In this document: in pieces, positions 54,286 to 63,056 of the stretch
How positions within the stretch are numbered: position 1 is the first letter of the stretch
Layout: every line of letters starts with the position of its first letter
Assembly (NCBI RefSeq): GCF_004114955.1
Contig: NZ_CP030053.1
Coordinates: 5,146,001 to 5,210,000 of the forward strand
Direction: 5' to 3'
DNA: 64,000 nucleotides
Source: Bradyrhizobium guangzhouense
GTDB lineage: Bacteria > Pseudomonadota > Alphaproteobacteria > Rhizobiales > Xanthobacteraceae
The notes under the pieces: generated by a model
What the model was told of the DNA's origin: nothing
What the model saw: only the letters and a program-made list of their open reading frames with translations
Database searches by the model: none
Made by a program: the position numbers and the translations under genes

Positions 54286-54963
54286 ATGAAGATCGATCAA
54301 TTGCGCGAACGCTGGGCCGATCCCGCCCTCACGGTGCTGACGGTTCTGCTGGTGATCATGATGTTCGTGATCTCGCCACTGCAGGCGCTGGGGCTGTTTG
54401 CATTCCAGGTGTCCGAGCTCGTGCTGGCGCTGCTGCTGGTCGTCGGCATCTTCGTGATCTCAGGCAGCCCGGTCGCTGTCGCGGGCATGCTGATCGCGCT
54501 CGTCATGATCGTAACAGGCGCGATCCTGAGGATCAGGTCGCCGTCGATCCTCGACCTCAATCTGTTTGCCGGCTCGTGGTTCATCGTGGGAACGACCATG
54601 GCCTGGGCGGTGGCGCGCCAGACCTTTGCACCGGGGCGCGTGACCTATCATCGCGTGATCGGCGCGATACTGCTCTATCTGACGGTCGCCGTGATCTTCT
54701 CCGCGCTTTACGTGTTCATCGGCTCGCTCGATCCGGCTGCGTTCGTCAGCATGAAGGTGGAGGATAGTCCGAGGCTCGCAAGCGACGTCATCTATTTCAG
54801 CTTCGCGACCATGACCACGACCGGATATGGCGACGTCGCACCGCTGCACCCCGTCGCGCGCAGCCTGTGCAACATGGAAGCGATTTTCGGCCAGCTCTAT
54901 CCGGCGACGTTGCTGGCGCGGCTGGTCACGCTCGAGATCGAGCATCGCAGGCAGGACTCCTAA
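54286..54963 (+). CDS. Potassium channel-like protein (Ion_trans_2)
   Basis: A 225-residue membrane protein. Four or five hydrophobic segments precede the pore. The selectivity filter TTTGYGD is at 177-183, after a pore helix in IYFSFATM, and an inner helix follows (NMEAIFGQLYPATLLARLVTLEIEHR). The ATG is 6 bp after the P450 stop, so the two are probably cotranscribed, although no functional reason is evident. No ligand-binding or RCK domain is present. Confidence 0.88.
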   Translation: MKIDQLRERWADPALTVLTVLLVIMMFVISPLQALGLFAFQVSELVLALLLVVGIFVISGSPVAVAGMLIALVMIVTGAILRIRSPSILDLNLFAGSWFIVGTTMAWAVARQTFAPGRVTYHRVIGAILLYLTVAVIFSALYVFIGSLDPAAFVSMKVEDSPRLASDVIYFSFATMTTTGYGDVAPLHPVARSLCNMEAIFGQLYPATLLARLVTLEIEHRRQDS

Positions 54964-54977
54964 GCCTCCGCTGACCC

Positions 54978-55007
54978 AAAACTCGAAAACAACCCCATGC
55001 ACAGTAG
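54978..55007. repeat. 30-bp dispersed repeat, copy 2
   Basis: Exact inverted copy of 14990-15019, located 14 bp past the channel gene stop. The flanking sequences of the two copies differ, so the shared unit is about 30 bp. Confidence 0.8.
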
Positions 55008-55101
55008 AACATGGGATGGCGTAACAGACCTTGTGGATCCGCCGAACCATTTGACATCAAGGGCAAATCAGCGCGGCAGGCGCGATCACCCGGCAGGATG
55101 G

Positions 55102-55965
55102 CTAGACCACCGTCTTGTGCCGCTCGATGCAGGTGCGCAGCACCTCGTCCATGGGCTTGCTCCACCAATCGTTGGAGAAAATTTCGATCTCCGAAAAGCC
55201 ACCATAGCCCTGTGCCTCGACGGCGGCGCGCACCGGTTTGATGTCGATGACGCCGTCGCCCATCATGCCGCGGTCGTTGAGGATGTCCTTGGTCGGCACC
55301 AGCCAATCACAGACATGGAACGCGAGCAGGCGATCCTTGCCGGCGCGCGCGATCTGCTCCATCAGCTCGGGGTCCCACCAGATGTGATAGACATCGAGCG
55401 CGACGCCGAGCATGCCGCTGCGATCGGGGTCGAGCCGGTCGCAGATGTCGAGCGCCTGCTTCGTCGTGTTCACGCAGGCGCGATCGGCCGCATAGGCCGG
55501 ATGCAGCGGCTCGATCGCCAGCGGCAGGTTTGCCTGTTTGGCGTAGTCGAGCATCTCGGCAAGGGCTTCCTCGACCTGCCGGCGCGCCGCCACGATGTCC
55601 TTGGACGCCTCGCTGCCGGGCCGCGAATATTGCGGCAGACCACCGACGACGAGCACGATGCAGGGCGCGCCCAGCGCCTTGGCCTCATCCACGCAGCGCC
55701 GATTGTCGTCACGCACGTCCCCCCGGCGCGATGAGTCCGACGTGAACATGCCGCCGCGGCAATAGCCTGAGAGCTCGAGACCGGCATCACGCACGGCGCG
55801 CGCGGCACGATCGAGGCCGACCGAGGCGACCTGGTCGCGCCAGGGATCGATGGCGCGGATGCCATGCCTGGCACAGGCATCGATGATCTGAAGCAGATCG
55901 CCCTGCTTGCGGACAGTCGCCGTGTTCAGCGAAAGCCAGTGATGGTCGGACGAAAAATCGCGCAT
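55102..55965 (-). CDS. Sugar phosphate isomerase/epimerase-like TIM-barrel protein
   Basis: A 287-residue xylose-isomerase-like TIM barrel (AP_endonuc_2). Metal-site strands are visible as LPLAIEPLHP (Glu), GVALDVYHIWWDP (Asp and His), LLAFHVCDW (His) and GFSEIEIFSNDWW (Glu). Such proteins isomerise or epimerise keto-sugars or inositol derivatives. ATG 55965 overlaps the stop of the DUF993 gene by one base. It is the last gene of the leftward enolase/Gfo/DUF993 cluster. Confidence 0.87.
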   Translation of the reverse strand: MRDFSSDHHWLSLNTATVRKQGDLLQIIDACARHGIRAIDPWRDQVASVGLDRAARAVRDAGLELSGYCRGGMFTSDSSRRGDVRDDNRRCVDEAKALGAPCIVLVVGGLPQYSRPGSEASKDIVAARRQVEEALAEMLDYAKQANLPLAIEPLHPAYAADRACVNTTKQALDICDRLDPDRSGMLGVALDVYHIWWDPELMEQIARAGKDRLLAFHVCDWLVPTKDILNDRGMMGDGVIDIKPVRAAVEAQGYGGFSEIEIFSNDWWSKPMDEVLRTCIERHKTVV

Positions 55966-57155
55966 CAATCTTCCAGTCCGTGTGAGGCCAGCACGGTTTT
56001 CATCCGCCGCGTCGCCAGTTCGGGATTGGCGAGCAGGCCGGCCTGATCGGCGAGGCGGAACAGCTCGGCCAGATGCAGCATCGAGCGCGCACTCTCCTGC
56101 CCGCCGACCATGGTGAAATGGTCCTGGTGACCGTTGAGATAGGCCATGAAGACGACGCCTGTCTTGTAGAAGCGCGTCGGCGCCTTGAAGATGTGGCGCG
56201 ACAGCGGCACTGTCGGCCCCAGCACGTCGTGGAAGCCGGCCTCGTCGTCGGCCGCCAGCCGCGACAGCGCGTATGACGCAGCCGGCGCGATCGCGTCGAA
56301 GATGCCGAGCAGCGCGTGCGAAAAGCCCTGTTCGTCGCCCGCGATCAGCTCCGCATAATTGAAATCGTCGCCGGTATACATCTTGATGCGCTTGTCGAGG
56401 CGACGACGCATGTCGATCTCGCGCTGCTTGTCGAGCAGCGAGACCTTGACGCCGTCGACCTTGGCGGCGTTGTTGTTGATGATGGCCACCGCAACGCCCA
56501 TCGCCTTGTCGAGATTGCTGGTGCCCCAATATCCCGTCAGGGCAGGATCGAACATGTCGCCGAGCCAGTGGATGATCACGGGCTGCGCTACCCCCGACAG
56601 CACGCGGTTGTAGACCTTGGCGTAGTCGTCGGCGCCGCGACCAATCTTTGCCAGCGCGCGCGACGCCATCAGGATGATGCGGCCGCCAACCTTCTCGACT
56701 GCGGAGATCTGCTCCTCATAGGCGCGGATCACGTCGTCGAGACTCCTGGCATCCTCCACGGCAAGATGATCCGTGCCGGCACCGGAGAACACCAGCGCAT
56801 TGCGGCGCTTGGCGGCGCCGACCGAGCGGGTGATCAGCTCCAGCGAGGTCGGCCAGTCCAGCCCCATGCCGCGCTGCGCGGTGTCCATGGCTTCGGCAAC
56901 ACCCAGGCCAAGATCCCAGACGTGCTCGCGGAAGGCGATGGTCTTGTCCCAGTCGACGGCGACCGAAAGCCAGGGGTCGTTATCCGCGAAGGGATCGGCG
57001 ACCGTATGCACGGCCGAGAAGGCGATGCGGTTCAGTGGTCCCTCGAGCTTTGCAGGGAACGTGCGCGAGGCCGCGAGCCGATAGGTCTCGATCGAGCGAT
57101 CGGCCTTGGGCAGCTTCAGCGACAGGGATGACATCGGCTGGACGGGCTTGTTCAT
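55965..57155 (-). CDS. DUF993 (dihydrodipicolinate-synthase-like) family protein
   Basis: A 396-residue protein typical of DUF993, a TIM-barrel family distantly related to dihydrodipicolinate synthase/aldolases. Segments include RIAFSAVHTVADPFADNDPW, HVWDLGLGVAEAMDTAQRGMGLDW, VFSGAGTDHL and VSLLDKQREIDMRR, whose Lys could be the Schiff-base residue. Function is not established; aldol cleavage of a keto-sugar acid fits the setting. It begins 10 bp after the Gfo/Idh gene and overlaps the TIM-barrel isomerase gene by 1 bp. Confidence 0.85.
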   Translation of the reverse strand: MNKPVQPMSSLSLKLPKADRSIETYRLAASRTFPAKLEGPLNRIAFSAVHTVADPFADNDPWLSVAVDWDKTIAFREHVWDLGLGVAEAMDTAQRGMGLDWPTSLELITRSVGAAKRRNALVFSGAGTDHLAVEDARSLDDVIRAYEEQISAVEKVGGRIILMASRALAKIGRGADDYAKVYNRVLSGVAQPVIIHWLGDMFDPALTGYWGTSNLDKAMGVAVAIINNNAAKVDGVKVSLLDKQREIDMRRRLDKRIKMYTGDDFNYAELIAGDEQGFSHALLGIFDAIAPAASYALSRLAADDEAGFHDVLGPTVPLSRHIFKAPTRFYKTGVVFMAYLNGHQDHFTMVGGQESARSMLHLAELFRLADQAGLLANPELATRRMKTVLASHGLED

Positions 57156-57165
57156 ATGTCCCTCC

Positions 57166-58317
57166 TCAGGCCTTGATCGCGGCGACGTCGATCCAGCGTC
57201 GCTCCTTCCAGCTTTTCAGTGCGCATTCGGCGAGCTGCACGCCCTTGGCGCCTTCGAGCAGCGTGAACTTGTACGGCGCATCCTCGCAGACGTGGCGGAT
57301 GAACATCTCCCACTGCTCCTTGAAGCCGTTGTCGTAGGAGACGTTGTCGGGCAGCTTCTGCCAGTCGCCATAGAAATCGTGCAGCCGCTTCTCGTCGGGA
57401 TTCCAGACCGGCCTCGGGGTAGCCTGCCGGGCCTGGATCATGCAGTCGGTGAGGCCTGCAACCGCCGAGCCATGGGTGCCGTCGACCTGGAAGGTGACGA
57501 GATCGTCGCGATAGACGCGCGTGACCCAGGACATGTTGATGTGGGCGATGATTCCGCCCTCGAGCTGGAAGGTCGCGTAGGCGGAATCATCCGCTGTCGC
57601 CTTGTAGGGCTTGCCCTGCTCGTCGAAACGCTCGGGAATGTCGGTGTTGCCGATGCAGACGACACTCTGGACGTTGCCGAAGAGGTTGTCGAGCACGTAG
57701 CGCCAATGGCAGACCATATCCAGGATGATGCCGCCGCCGTCCTCGCTGCGGTAGTTCCAGGATGGCCGCTGCGCCTCCTGCCATCCGCCCTCGAACACCC
57801 AATAGCCGAACTCGCCACGCACCGAGAGGATGCGGCCGAAGAAGCCGCTGTCGCGCAGGAAAGCGATCTTCTTCAGGCCCGGCAGGAACAGTTTGTCCTG
57901 CACCGTGCCGTGCTTGACGCCCCTGGCATTGGCGAGCTTGACGACTTCGAGCGCCTCTTCGAAGTTCGTCGCGATCGGCTTCTCGCAATAGACGTGCTTG
58001 CCGGCGTTGATGGCCTGGGTCAGCAGGCCGGGCCGCGCCTGTGTGGTCGCGGCATCGAAGAACATGGTGTCGTTGATGTCGGCGAGCGCCGCGTCGAGGT
58101 CGGTGGTCCAGCGCGTGATGTTGTAGCGCCGGGCGAGCGCCTCGACCTTCTCGGCGCTGCGGCCGACCAGGATCGGGTCGGGCATGACGCGATCGCCGTT
58201 CTTCAGGCGGACACCTCCCTGGTCGCGGATTGCGACGATCGAGCGGATCAGATGCTGGTTGAGCCCCATGCGGCCGGTGACGCCGTTCATGATGAGGCCG
58301 AGGCGTTGGGTGGTCAT
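57166..58317 (-). CDS. Gfo/Idh/MocA-family oxidoreductase
   Basis: A 383-residue NAD(P)-dependent dehydrogenase with N-terminal Rossmann fold (LGLIMNGVTGRMGLNQHL) and the characteristic CEKPIATNFEEA motif, whose Lys is catalytic. The C-terminal beta-sheet domain contains the His in ILDMVCHWRYVLDNLFG. These enzymes oxidise or reduce sugar or polyol carbons. It overlaps the upstream enolase-superfamily gene by 4 bp. Confidence 0.9.
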   Translation of the reverse strand: MTTQRLGLIMNGVTGRMGLNQHLIRSIVAIRDQGGVRLKNGDRVMPDPILVGRSAEKVEALARRYNITRWTTDLDAALADINDTMFFDAATTQARPGLLTQAINAGKHVYCEKPIATNFEEALEVVKLANARGVKHGTVQDKLFLPGLKKIAFLRDSGFFGRILSVRGEFGYWVFEGGWQEAQRPSWNYRSEDGGGIILDMVCHWRYVLDNLFGNVQSVVCIGNTDIPERFDEQGKPYKATADDSAYATFQLEGGIIAHINMSWVTRVYRDDLVTFQVDGTHGSAVAGLTDCMIQARQATPRPVWNPDEKRLHDFYGDWQKLPDNVSYDNGFKEQWEMFIRHVCEDAPYKFTLLEGAKGVQLAECALKSWKERRWIDVAAIKA

Positions 58318-59711
58318 GCCAGATGCTCCTGAAGTGATTTTGGCTGTTCGAGGGCGCGAAGCGCCGACCAGTCCGGATGGACCGCCGTCGCGAAGCCCGC
58401 TGTGTGAAGCGATCCCGTCAGGAGATCGCCGTTGTGGATGTCGAGCCGAATGCCCTGCCCATTACCGGCATAGAGATCGGGATGCGCGGTGGCGAAGGCC
58501 GCAGCTTCGGCGGCGGGCGCGTCGCCAAAGCCGTCGACATAATGGTGGCCGTTGCGCTCGGCGTGGGTGACGCCGAGGAAAGCACCGAGCGCGAGGTCCT
58601 GCTGCACGGCAAGGCCGGCCTGGCAGGTGAGGTCTTCGCCGGTGACGAAGAACTTTTCACCGGCCGCGCTCCATTTCGCCGCGCGCGTCGCGTTGACGAT
58701 GGACTTGTAGAGGCCCTTGCAGGATTTCGAGGAGATGCCGTGATAGCCGAGCGCCCGCGCGGCAGGGAAGGCGTCATAGGAATCGTCGGCCTCGTCGATG
58801 ATGAAGCCGCGCGCGGCGAGCGAGCCGAGCGGCGACTGCCTCGTGACATCGCGCGGCATCGGCTGCTCGATATAGAGCAGGCGCGAGGCGATCGACCGCA
58901 GCGCGGGCTCGCGATCGAGCCGGTCGGTCAGGGCCTGCAGCGCGGCAAGGTCGGCATATTGCTCGTTGGCATCGAGTGTGACCTTGTACTCGCGCCGCAG
59001 CGTGTCCAACTCCTTGCCGATGCGCACCAGCCGCGCCGCATCGGCGGCCGGATTGCCCGACAGCTTCAGCTTGAAGTAATTCGCACCCGCTTCGGCAATA
59101 CCACCCTCGCCTTCCACGGCGTCCTCAAGTCCCACGGTATGCCTGACGGCGACGCGCGGCAGGGGCTTGCGGCCGGAGAGAAAGGTCGTGAGGTCCGCGT
59201 CTTTCAGGTCGGGCGACAGGCGCGCATCGATGCCGGCGATGTTGGCGGCCATCCCATCAAAGAAATTCGCCTCAACACCGCGCAGGAGCGCATCGAGGAT
59301 CGCCTTGTCGATTTCTGCAGGGCCATAGGCCGCGGCAAGCGCCGGAATGTTCTTCTTTGCACAGGTCGCGACCTGAGAACCGATGCACGCGGCGTGCAAA
59401 TCGAAGGCCGTCAGAAATCCGGTCCGGGCCAGATAAAGTCCGCTTGCGATCTGGAGCGAACGCCGCAAATCATCGACCGTCTGCGCCGGCGACAATTCCG
59501 TCCGCTTGTCGAACCATTTCGGCACCAGCAGCTCGGCGCTGGCACCGACCGCAGCGCCCTTGTTTGTGGTCTTGCCCTCGAGCTCGATCTCGACGCGCAC
59601 GAACAGCTGCGGCGTTGCGTTGATCGTCACCGCGCCGAAGCGGAACGGCCGCGCGAAATGCACGGGACGTTCGAAGAAGGCGATATCTCGCAGCTTCAGG
59701 CGCGGGGGCAT
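58314..59711 (-). CDS. Enolase-superfamily protein (mandelate racemase/muconate-lactonizing type)
   Basis: A 465-residue protein with the muconate-lactonizing-type residue pattern: K214-x-K216 (YFKLKLSG), Asp247 (TLDANEQY), Glu282 (YIEQP), Asp306-Glu307 (IIDEADDSY) and Lys329 (ISSKSCKG). Enolase-superfamily enzymes abstract an alpha proton from a carboxylate to dehydrate, racemise or cycloisomerise it. It is about 90 residues longer than usual because of an extended N-terminal capping region. ATG 59711 is used; a start 6 codons upstream is also open. The reaction is unknown, though a sugar-acid dehydratase would fit the following dehydrogenase, aldolase-like and isomerase genes. Confidence 0.82.
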   Translation of the reverse strand: MPPRLKLRDIAFFERPVHFARPFRFGAVTINATPQLFVRVEIELEGKTTNKGAAVGASAELLVPKWFDKRTELSPAQTVDDLRRSLQIASGLYLARTGFLTAFDLHAACIGSQVATCAKKNIPALAAAYGPAEIDKAILDALLRGVEANFFDGMAANIAGIDARLSPDLKDADLTTFLSGRKPLPRVAVRHTVGLEDAVEGEGGIAEAGANYFKLKLSGNPAADAARLVRIGKELDTLRREYKVTLDANEQYADLAALQALTDRLDREPALRSIASRLLYIEQPMPRDVTRQSPLGSLAARGFIIDEADDSYDAFPAARALGYHGISSKSCKGLYKSIVNATRAAKWSAAGEKFFVTGEDLTCQAGLAVQQDLALGAFLGVTHAERNGHHYVDGFGDAPAAEAAAFATAHPDLYAGNGQGIRLDIHNGDLLTGSLHTAGFATAVHPDWSALRALEQPKSLQEHLA

Positions 59712-59766
59712 GGTGTTACAACGAAGCAAGGAGAAGTTGATGCGAATGGTGTTGCCGCGGGCGCCT

Positions 59767-59890
59767 CGCCTCTCCTGCTTGCGGGAGAGGCCGGCACGAG
59801 GTGCCGGGTGAGGGTTCTTTCCTCTGGGGGATTATCCCAATGTGGAGACACCCTCTCCCCAACCCTCCCCCGCAGGCGGGTGAGGGAGCG
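59767..59890. repeat. GC-rich intergenic repeat (CTCTCC...GGGTGAGGG type)
   Basis: It contains CTCTCCTGCTTGCGGGAGAG at the left, a short GGCACGAGGTGCC palindrome, and CCCTCTCC...GGGTGAGGGAG at the right. Its core resembles the palindrome at 11846-11867. It occupies the 219-bp gap between the ATPase and enolase-superfamily genes. Confidence 0.65.
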
Positions 59891-59930
59891 CACCGTTCGT
59901 GCGGTTGCTGTCGGGGCAAACATCATCGCC

Positions 59931-60779
59931 CTAATCCAACGTCCCTTGCGAGAAGAAGTGCTTGCGGATGCGCTGCACCAGTTCGGTGAAGACGGGATCG
60001 GCCATCACGTCGAGCGAGCGCGGGCGTGGCAGCGGCACGTCGTAGATCGCGGCGATCGCGCCGGGCCGCTCGGTCATCACGAGCACGCGGTCGGCGAGGA
60101 ACACGGCCTCCGGAATCGAATGCGTGATCAAGAGGACCGTTTTCCTGGTCTCGCGCTGGATCCGCATCAGCTCGACATTCATCCGTTCGCGCGTCAACGC
60201 GTCGAGCGCGCCGAACGGCTCGTCCATCAGCATGATCTTGGGATCATGCACCAGCGCGCGGCAGATCGAGGCGCGTTGCTGCATGCCGCCGGAGAGCTGC
60301 CAGGGCAGCTTCTTCTCGAACCCGTCGAGCCCGACCAGTTTCAGCAGCGCCTTGGCTCGCGCGAGATATTCGTCGCGCGGCAGCCGCTTCATGTCGATCG
60401 GCAGCATCACGTTGGAGAGGATATTGCGCCAGGGCAGCAGCAGCGCGTTCTGGAACACGATTCCGACATTGCCATGCGGCTTGGTCACCTTCTCGCCTTC
60501 GACCAGAACCTCGCCCGATGTCGGCGGCAGCAGGCCGGAGATCAGCTTGAGCAGCGTGGACTTGCCGCAACCTGACGGGCCGACCACGACGAAGAACTCA
60601 CCGTCATTGATGTGGAAGTCGAGCGGCCGCAGCGACGGCACGTCGCCGTCGCGCGTCCGGTAGGTCTTCGATACGCCTGACAGATGAATGCCCGAGGCAT
60701 CGTCACCGGCCCGGTCGCTCACCAGCCTGAGATGCGCGGCCGGCTGCACCGTGTCGTTGGTCCGCGTTGCTGAGTTCAT
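59931..60779 (-). CDS. NitT/TauT-type ABC transporter ATPase
   Basis: A 282-residue ATPase with Walker A GPSGCGKST (67-75), signature LSGGMQQRASICRAL, Walker B IMLMDEPFGALD and H-loop LITHSIPEAVFLADR. It belongs to the SsuB/TauB/NrtD branch that serves aromatic, sulfonate or nitrate-type importers. It follows the binding-protein gene after a repeat-filled gap and probably works with the permease at 61967-62776. Confidence 0.92.
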   Translation of the reverse strand: MNSATRTNDTVQPAAHLRLVSDRAGDDASGIHLSGVSKTYRTRDGDVPSLRPLDFHINDGEFFVVVGPSGCGKSTLLKLISGLLPPTSGEVLVEGEKVTKPHGNVGIVFQNALLLPWRNILSNVMLPIDMKRLPRDEYLARAKALLKLVGLDGFEKKLPWQLSGGMQQRASICRALVHDPKIMLMDEPFGALDALTRERMNVELMRIQRETRKTVLLITHSIPEAVFLADRVLVMTERPGAIAAIYDVPLPRPRSLDVMADPVFTELVQRIRKHFFSQGTLD

Positions 60780-60808
60780 CCGATCAAACCCATAAGAGAA
60801 AACGCACG

Positions 60809-60913
60809 GTCATTCCGGGGCGCGACGAAGTCGTGAGCCCGGAATCCATCACGCAGCAGAGCGCGACGCACAATGGATTCCGGGTTCGGCGCGACGCGCC
60901 GCCCCGGAATGAC
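60809..60913. repeat. Palindromic intergenic repeat (GTCATTCCGGGG type), copy 1
   Basis: GTCATTCCGGGGC (60809-60821) and its exact complement (60901-60913) enclose a second partly palindromic GGAATCCAT...ATGGATTCC core. The same architecture is found at 63835-63942. It lies between the binding-protein and ATPase genes. Confidence 0.88.
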
Positions 60914-60921
60914 GAAGACGC

Positions 60922-61920
60922 TCACGTGCCACTCTTCGGCAAATAGTCATTCGTGTAGAACGCCTTCGGATTCTCCTTGGCCTTGGCATCGAGCCCGCCA
61001 TATTCGACCATGAGGTTGACGCTGTCGGTCATGTTCTGGTTGGTGACCTGGAACGGTCGCTTGCCCTTGGTCTCGGCGGTCCGGTAGAGCGGAATGGTCA
61101 GCTCGAACCCCTGCGTCAGCGTATCGATCTTGCCGCCCTTGGGATTTGCATCGAGGATCGACTGCGCCGCCGCCTTCGGCTCCTTCTCGGCAGCTTCGAC
61201 CGCCTTGGTCGTCGCCGACATGAAGCGGCGGACGAGATCGGCATGGGCCTTCACATAGTCGGTGTTGGCGATGATGCCCGAGGACACCATGTTGATGCCG
61301 TAATCGGCGAACTTGATCGGATAGACGTCCTTGCCGGTGGCATCCTTGATCTTCATCGACTGGTCCATGACGTAGCCAAGCAGGAGATCAGCCTGGCCGT
61401 TGATGACGGCGTTGAGCTTGGTCTGACCATCGCCGGCAACGGTCTGGAAGTCGCTCTCCTTCAGGCCGGTCTTCTTCAGGAACAGCGGCCAGATCTGGGT
61501 CATGGAATCGGCCGGCGTGATCGCCACCGTCTTGCCCTTGATGTCCTCGGGCTTCCTGATGTTCTTGTCGGCAAAACCCATCGCGGACATCGGCGAGGTC
61601 TGAAGCAGCACGCCGGTCGCAATCACGGGCGCGCCCTTGATCGCGGCGCGCATCATGGTGGGAACGTCGACATAGCCGAAATCGGCGGTCTTGGCGGCAA
61701 CGGCCTGCGTGGTCGCGGCCGAGCCGCGGCCTTCCTGGATCTCGAGGTCGATGCCCTCAGTGGCATAGATGCCCTTGGCCTTGCCGTAATAGAACGGCGC
61801 GTGCTCGCCGTAGACGTACCAGTTGAGCATCAGCACGACCTTGTCGGCCGCCTGCGCCGGCGAAACCGCAAACGCCATCAGCGCCACAGATGCAGCCCCA
61901 ATCCACCGCTTCATCGTCAC
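60922..61920 (-). CDS. NMT1/THI5-like ABC transporter substrate-binding protein
   Basis: A 332-residue periplasmic protein with signal peptide (WIGAASVALMAFAVSPAQA, cleavage before ADKVV) and the NMT1 pattern LNWYVYGEHAPFYYGKAKGIYATEGIDLEIQEGRGS, then AAKTADFGYVDVPTMM. Relatives bind pyrimidine or thiamine precursors, riboflavin, taurine or aromatic acids; the ligand is not deducible. Met at 61914 is an alternative start. It is 46 bp downstream of its permease gene. Confidence 0.9.
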   Translation of the reverse strand: MTMKRWIGAASVALMAFAVSPAQAADKVVLMLNWYVYGEHAPFYYGKAKGIYATEGIDLEIQEGRGSAATTQAVAAKTADFGYVDVPTMMRAAIKGAPVIATGVLLQTSPMSAMGFADKNIRKPEDIKGKTVAITPADSMTQIWPLFLKKTGLKESDFQTVAGDGQTKLNAVINGQADLLLGYVMDQSMKIKDATGKDVYPIKFADYGINMVSSGIIANTDYVKAHADLVRRFMSATTKAVEAAEKEPKAAAQSILDANPKGGKIDTLTQGFELTIPLYRTAETKGKRPFQVTNQNMTDSVNLMVEYGGLDAKAKENPKAFYTNDYLPKSGT

Positions 61921-61966
61921 TCTCCCTCGTCGTTATGTTTCGGCCGTTGGTGGCCGTTGCTTGAGT

Positions 61967-62776
61967 TTAAGTTGCGAAGATCACCTCTTCGCGCTGGCTG
62001 ACGTGCCAGGGAATGATCAGCTTCTCGATCCGGTCGACGATCCAGAACAGGATGACGCCGAGCAGCGCCAGGATCACGAGCGCCGCAAACATCGTCGGCA
62101 GGTCGAACGTGCCGATCGAGCGCTGCATCACGTAGCCGATGCCGGAATTGGAGCCGACGAACTCGCCGACGACGGCGCCGACCACGGCAAGCGTCACCGA
62201 GACCTTGAGGCCCGAGAAGATCGCCGGCAGCGCGTGCGGGAGGTTCACCGCGCAAAACACCTGAAAGCGGCTGCCCTGCATGGCCCGCGCAAGATCGACC
62301 ATGTCAGGGTCGACCGACTTGAAGCCCTGCACCGCCGACACCACGACGGGAAAGAAGCCGAGCAGGAACGCGGAGATCACCTTCGGAATGATGCCGAAGC
62401 CGAACCACACGACGAACAAGGGCGCGATCGCGATCTTCGGCACGGATTGGGAGAACACCAGCAGCGGATAGACGTAGCTCTCCACCGTCTTGGAGCCCGC
62501 GATCAGCATCGCCACGGGAATGCCGAACAGCGCCGACAGCAGGAAGCCGCAGACGGTCGCGTAGGTCGTCGGCCAGCACTGACGCAGCAGTTCCGGCCAG
62601 TCGGAGCGCAGCACCGCGACGACGTCGGCCGGCGCCGGGATCTGATAGGCGGGAATCCTGAACAGCCGGATCGCGAGATCCCAGGCCACGACGATGAAGA
62701 CGAGGAACAAAAACGGCCGAACCCAGGCCGCATTCAGCAACTTGGACAGCGCACCCTGTGGCTTCGGCTCGGCCAA
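61967..62776 (-). CDS. NitT/TauT-type ABC transporter permease
   Basis: A 269-residue permease with six predicted spans, start WVRPFLFLVFIVVAWDLAIRLF, and coupling loop ARAMQGSRFQVFCAVNLPHALPAIFSGLKVSVTLAVVGAVVGEF. The start appears to be TTG 62776, with GGGAG about 8 nt upstream. It is the first gene of the transporter; the TetR gene lies upstream after a repeat. Confidence 0.9.
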   Translation of the reverse strand: MAEPKPQGALSKLLNAAWVRPFLFLVFIVVAWDLAIRLFRIPAYQIPAPADVVAVLRSDWPELLRQCWPTTYATVCGFLLSALFGIPVAMLIAGSKTVESYVYPLLVFSQSVPKIAIAPLFVVWFGFGIIPKVISAFLLGFFPVVVSAVQGFKSVDPDMVDLARAMQGSRFQVFCAVNLPHALPAIFSGLKVSVTLAVVGAVVGEFVGSNSGIGYVMQRSIGTFDLPTMFAALVILALLGVILFWIVDRIEKLIIPWHVSQREEVIFAT

Positions 62777-62823
62777 TTTTCACTCCCGGCAGTCTTGTTC
62801 GTTATGGGGAGAAATTAACCCGT

Positions 62824-62840
62824 TGGATAAATACTGTCTA
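62824..62840. promoter_or_regulatory. Candidate TetR operator before the NitT/TauT permease gene
   Basis: TGGATA-AATAC-TGTCTA forms an imperfect palindrome in which both half-sites read TRGAYA. On the minus strand TAGACA is a -35-like hexamer. It lies 47 bp upstream of the permease start and could be bound by the TetR protein encoded next to it. This is a weak, position-based call. Confidence 0.3.
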
Positions 62841-62940
62841 GGGGGTTCGCTGTGACGTTTTGTGGCGGTTCCGAGCCTCGCAAGGCACATGGAGGGCAAT
62901 CGAGGGTGGTGTGGCAGGATCGTCGCGCCACACACTCGGT

Positions 62941-63042
62941 GTCATTCTCCGCGAAAGCGGGGAATCCAGTACGGCGCGGCTTCTCCGTATCCGATCGGCG
63001 TCTCTGGAATACTGGATCGCCCGATCAAGGTCGGGCGATGAC
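62941..63042. repeat. Palindromic intergenic repeat (GTCATTCTCCGCGAAAGCGGGGAATCC type)
   Basis: A left GTCATT...GCGGGGAATCCAGTA and right TACTGGATCGCCCG...CGGGCGATGAC form paired arms with internal hairpins CCGC-GAAA-GCGG and CGCCCGA-TCAAGG-TCGGGCG. It lies between the permease and TetR genes. Confidence 0.75.
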
Positions 63043-63056
63043 AGCGGCGTGTTCGG

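Noticed and set aside
54286..54963. Channel as part of a P450-linked defence or signalling system
   Set aside because: No nucleotide-binding, CBASS or effector domain accompanies it; proximity alone is not evidence.
58377..60575. Rightward open frame of about 730 codons opposite the enolase-superfamily and ATPase genes
   Set aside because: Antisense shadow that also runs through an intergenic repeat.
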